From contig JAPZTW010000010.1 in assembly GCA_027533105.1 (NCBI GenBank), positions 1 to 64,000 on the forward strand: 64,000 nt of DNA. The letters are read 5' to 3'. Source of the DNA: Sphingomonadaceae bacterium. GTDB taxonomy: Bacteria > Pseudomonadota > Alphaproteobacteria > Sphingomonadales > Sphingomonadaceae. Numbering within the stretch: the first letter of the stretch is position 1; the number at the start of each line of letters is the position of its first letter. The notes beneath the pieces are model-generated. The model had not been told where the DNA came from. It did not search any database and saw only the letters and a list, made by a program, of their open reading frames with translations. Positions 61,782 through 64,000 of the stretch are shown piece after piece. A program made the translations under genes and the position numbers.

Positions 61782-62882
61782 ATGAAGCCTATCAAGGTCG
61801 CCATGATTGGCGTTGGCAACTGCGCAAGCTCGCTGGTCCAGGGGGTTACCTATTACCGCCAGAACAACTCGTCGCAGGGTCTGATCCACGACAAGATCGG
61901 CGGCTATGGCGCGGGCGACGTCGATTTCGTCCTGGGGATCGATGTCGATGCCCGCAAGGTCGGCAAGGACATTGCCGAAGCGATCTTCGCCCAGCCCAAC
62001 AACACCAAGGTGTTCCAGGCCGACGTGCCGCTGACCGGCGCGAAGGTGATCATGGGCAAGGTTTCGGACGGCGTTGCCCCGCATATGACCACCGTGGGCG
62101 AAAAGGGCTTCATCGTCGCCAGCGAACCGGAAGCCGACCAGGCCCGGATCGTCCAGGCGATCAAGGATTCGGGCGCTGACGTGCTCGTCAACTTCCTCCC
62201 CGTCGGGTCGCAGGAAGCCACCGAATTCTACATGGAATGCGCGCTGGAAGCGGGCGTGGCCGTGGTCAACTGCATGCCGGTGTTCATCGCCAGCAATCCG
62301 GAATGGGAAGCCAAGTTCCGCGCCAAGAACATCCCGATCGTGGGTGACGACATCAAGGCCCAGGTTGGCGCCACGATCGTTCACCGCGTGCTCTCCAGCC
62401 TGTTCGCCGCCCGCGGCGTGACGGTCGAGCGCACCTACCAGCTCAACACCGGCGGCAACACCGACTTCATGAACATGCTGGATCGCCAGCGCCTGGGTTC
62501 GAAGAAGGAATCGAAGACCGAAGCCGTCCAGGCCATGCTGGCCCAGCGCCTGGAAGACGAGAACATCCACGTCGGCCCGTCGGACTATGTGCCCTGGCAG
62601 AAGGACAACAAGCTGTGCTTCCTGCGCCTGGAAGGCCTGCAGTGGGGCAACGTGCCGATGGAACTGGAACTGCGCCTCTCGGTGGAAGACAGCCCCAACT
62701 CGGCCGCCTGCGTCATGGACGCGATCCGTTGCGCCAAGCTCGCTTCCGAGCGTGGCGAAGGCGGGGCCGTGATCGGCGCCTCGGCTTACTTCTGCAAGCA
62801 CCCGCCGCAGCAGTTCAACGATGACCTCGCCGCCCAGATGGTCGAGGAATATATCGCTGACGCCGCGATCGCCGCGGAATAA
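61782..62882 (+). CDS. ino1: myo-Inositol-1-phosphate synthase
   Basis: A 366-residue NAD-dependent enzyme converting glucose-6-phosphate to 1L-myo-inositol-1-phosphate. IGVGNCASSLVQGVTYY (residues 9-25) is the NAD site of the short actinobacterial/archaeal-type enzymes (about 360-370 residues), not the long eukaryotic form. GDDIKAQVGATIVHRVLSSL (about 188-207) and VERTYQLNTGGNTDFMNMLD are the conserved catalytic-domain blocks with the active-site lysines. It is co-directional with the cytidylyltransferase-like gene, 70 bases downstream, and divergent from the phosphatidyltransferase gene. A terminator-like hairpin follows. Confidence 0.95.
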   Translation: MKPIKVAMIGVGNCASSLVQGVTYYRQNNSSQGLIHDKIGGYGAGDVDFVLGIDVDARKVGKDIAEAIFAQPNNTKVFQADVPLTGAKVIMGKVSDGVAPHMTTVGEKGFIVASEPEADQARIVQAIKDSGADVLVNFLPVGSQEATEFYMECALEAGVAVVNCMPVFIASNPEWEAKFRAKNIPIVGDDIKAQVGATIVHRVLSSLFAARGVTVERTYQLNTGGNTDFMNMLDRQRLGSKKESKTEAVQAMLAQRLEDENIHVGPSDYVPWQKDNKLCFLRLEGLQWGNVPMELELRLSVEDSPNSAACVMDAIRCAKLASERGEGGAVIGASAYFCKHPPQQFNDDLAAQMVEEYIADAAIAAE

Positions 62883-62904
62883 GGCCAGCGAACTGGAAAG
62901 TGGA

Positions 62905-62939
62905 ACGGCGCCGGGGCAATCCGGCGCCGTTTCCGTTTG
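62905..62939 (+). terminator. Terminator-like hairpin after ino1
   Basis: AACGGCGCCGG (62905-62915), GGCAAT, CCGGCGCCGTT (62922-62932), then TTCCGTTT. A strong 11-bp stem with a moderate T-tract, ending 13 bases before the next start; it may attenuate rather than fully end transcription. Confidence 0.65.
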
Positions 62940-62952
62940 TGAGGATGCCCCG

Positions 62953-63693
62953 ATGGACGCCCTGATCATTGCCGCCGGGTTCGGCAGCCGCCTGCGCGAT
63001 GTCTCCGATTCAAAGCCATTGACCCCGATCGCGGGCATTCCCCTGCTTGAACTGGGCGCGCGCCAGGCTCGTGCCGCCGGCGCCGAACGCGTGGTCGTGG
63101 TCACCGGGCACGAGGCCGAGCGGATCGAGGCTGCTCTGCCCGCCATCGCCGACCGGGCCGGCCTGCCCGTCATTGCCCGGCGCGTGGATGACTGGTCCAA
63201 GCCCAACGGCTGGTCGGTGATCGCCGGGGCCGAGGCGATTGCCGGCAATTACCTGCTGATGATGAGCGACCACATCTTTTCAGCCCCGATCCTGACGGGC
63301 CTGGCGCGGCAGGGCGGCGAAGATCGCGGAGTGACGCTCGCGATCGACCGGCGCTGCGATCATCCGCTGATCGATCCCGACGATGCCACCTGGGTGCAGA
63401 CCGACGCGCGCGGTTTCATCCGCGCGATCGGCAAGACCATTCCCGACTATGACGCGGTCGATTGCGGGGCATTCCTGGCCACGCCCGAACTGGCCGAGGC
63501 GATCCGCGCCGCGATTGCCGAGGGCAAGGCAGGCAGCCTGTCCGAGGGGATGCAGCGGCTGGCCGATGCCGGTCGCGCGGCGACCTGGGACATCGGCACG
63601 GCCTGGTGGCTCGATGTCGACGATCCGCGCGCCTTTGAACTGGCCGAAGCCCAGGCCCCGGCCGAGCTGCCCGAAATCTATACCCGGCCCTGA
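62953..63693 (+). CDS. Nucleotidyltransferase resembling CTP:inositol-1-phosphate cytidylyltransferase
   Basis: A 246-residue GT-A-type nucleotidyltransferase. ALIIAAGFGSRLRDVSDSKPLTPI carries the nucleotide loop AAGFGSRL (7-14) and Lys21. The block NGWSVIAGAE (85-94), MMSDHIF (103-109) with metal-binding Asp106, AIDRRCDHPLIDPDDATWVQ (130-149), IGK (159-161), DAVDCGAF (167-174) and WWLDVDDPRAF reproduces the order seen in archaeal inositol-phosphate cytidylyltransferases (NGLSL, GDH, DRNPEY, IGK, VDTGFF, WMDVDTPED). It would make CDP-inositol from CTP and inositol-1-phosphate supplied by ino1. Simpler alternatives: sugar-1-phosphate or phosphocholine cytidylyltransferase. GAGGAT precedes the ATG. 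Confidence 0.7.
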   Translation: MDALIIAAGFGSRLRDVSDSKPLTPIAGIPLLELGARQARAAGAERVVVVTGHEAERIEAALPAIADRAGLPVIARRVDDWSKPNGWSVIAGAEAIAGNYLLMMSDHIFSAPILTGLARQGGEDRGVTLAIDRRCDHPLIDPDDATWVQTDARGFIRAIGKTIPDYDAVDCGAFLATPELAEAIRAAIAEGKAGSLSEGMQRLADAGRAATWDIGTAWWLDVDDPRAFELAEAQAPAELPEIYTRP

Positions 63694-63708
63694 CCGGAAG
63701 GGTCAGGG
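63688..63708. terminator. Hairpin over the convergent stop codons
   Basis: CCCTGACC (63688-63695), GGAAG, GGTCAGGG (63701-63708). The stems contain the TGA of the nucleotidyltransferase and the stop of the convergent DUF2141 gene. It lacks a T-run on either side; a two-way terminator is plausible. Confidence 0.5.
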
Positions 63709-64000
63709 ATACTTCATCGTGATGCGGGTGGTCAGGCCCGGCTTGGCCACGCCTAGACGGACCGAGCGGAACTGCGGCAGGCCCGCCAGTGTGGCCGGAT
63801 TGTTCGAGAAGCCATAGCCTTCGGCCGGCAGGCCGATCCCGGTCCGGTCGAACTTCCCGTCGCTGTTCTCGTCATGATAGAGCGCGATCACATAGACCCC
63901 AGGCTTGGGCACGAAGATGCAGCCACGGGTCGTGCCCGTGGTCGCATCGACCCGCCCAACATAGAGCGAGCCCCGCTTCACCAGGAACTTCGAGGGGTTG
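63703..64000 (-). CDS. DUF2141 family protein, C-terminal part (truncated by window edge)
   Basis: The last 98 codons of a leftward gene whose start lies beyond the right edge. GVYVIALYHDENSDGKFDRTG followed by IGLPAEGYGFSNNPA is the DUF2141 signature, where the DxNxDGKFD loop probably binds calcium. DUF2141 proteins are usually exported, about 140-170 residues long, and of unknown function. The signal peptide cannot be seen here. It is convergent with the nucleotidyltransferase gene. Confidence 0.85.
   Translation of the reverse strand, partial: NPSKFLVKRGSLYVGRVDATTGTTRGCIFVPKPGVYVIALYHDENSDGKFDRTGIGLPAEGYGFSNNPATLAGLPQFRSVRLGVAKPGLTTRITMKYP

Overview
The window is high-GC chromosomal DNA from an alphaproteobacterium, most likely of the order Sphingomonadales (Sphingomonas, Novosphingobium or Erythrobacter-like). 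The clues are a crtY-crtI-crtB carotenoid cluster, a bacterial CDC48-type AAA ATPase, two TonB-dependent receptors, the prfA-prmC-DUF4167 neighbourhood, and dispersed palindromic intergenic repeats. No insertion sequence, prophage, CRISPR array, tRNA or rRNA gene was recognised. Both ends are cut through genes: rpoB on the left and a DUF2141 gene on the right.

Layout. 1-5 kb: start of rpoB (leftward), a small autoregulated DUF2975/HTH module, two membrane-protein genes, then rplJ-rplL with a long leader. 5-8 kb: a divergent DUF2239 / GIY-YIG pair, a lipoprotein cytochrome c and a MATE exporter. 8-10 kb: groES-groEL behind a CIRCE element. 10-14.7 kb: an XRE regulator/membrane-protein pair with twin operators, a LysR gene divergent from a Thermus-type isocitrate dehydrogenase, and a class A beta-lactamase-like serine hydrolase. 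14.8-20.7 kb (leftward): a TonB receptor, acyl-CoA dehydrogenase plus phosphotransferase-DUF6285 fusion, and an Ala-rich lipoprotein. 21-31.7 kb: polA, CDC48 ATPase, a universal stress protein with an FNR-like box, a HAD phosphatase, a two-subunit CoA transferase, a nitronate monooxygenase and a GST. 31.7-38.9 kb is a leftward housekeeping run in the order hisS, prfA, prmC, DUF4167, lnt, metK. 39-46.9 kb (rightward): M61 peptidase, ppa, crtY, crtI, a LOG-family gene, crtB, pheA. 46.9-53.2 kb: a tightly overlapping MoxR operon (DUF4129, DUF4350, MoxR, DUF58, SpoIIM-like, RDD). 53-57.5 kb: a secreted protein, two GNAT genes and a DUF2946 / TonB receptor pair. 57.5-64 kb: ispG, a retropepsin-like protease, an M20 amidohydrolase and a putative inositol-phosphate module.

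How they work together. ispG supplies isoprenoid precursors that CrtB, CrtI and CrtY turn into cyclic carotenoids. PrmC modifies the release factor PrfA using AdoMet made by MetK. The MoxR operon looks like a membrane-associated chaperone/assembly system. The most unusual group is at 60.5-63.7 kb: a CDP-alcohol phosphatidyltransferase, a myo-inositol-phosphate synthase and a nucleotidyltransferase resembling CTP:inositol-1-phosphate cytidylyltransferase. Together they could form a CDP-inositol route of the kind known from di-myo-inositol-phosphate synthesis in hyperthermophiles.

Several short regulators sit next to well-preserved palindromic operators (805-865, 10934-10969, 27412-27425, 32966-32985). 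These are the best supported regulatory observations in the window. All functional calls come from reading motifs by eye; no database search was run.
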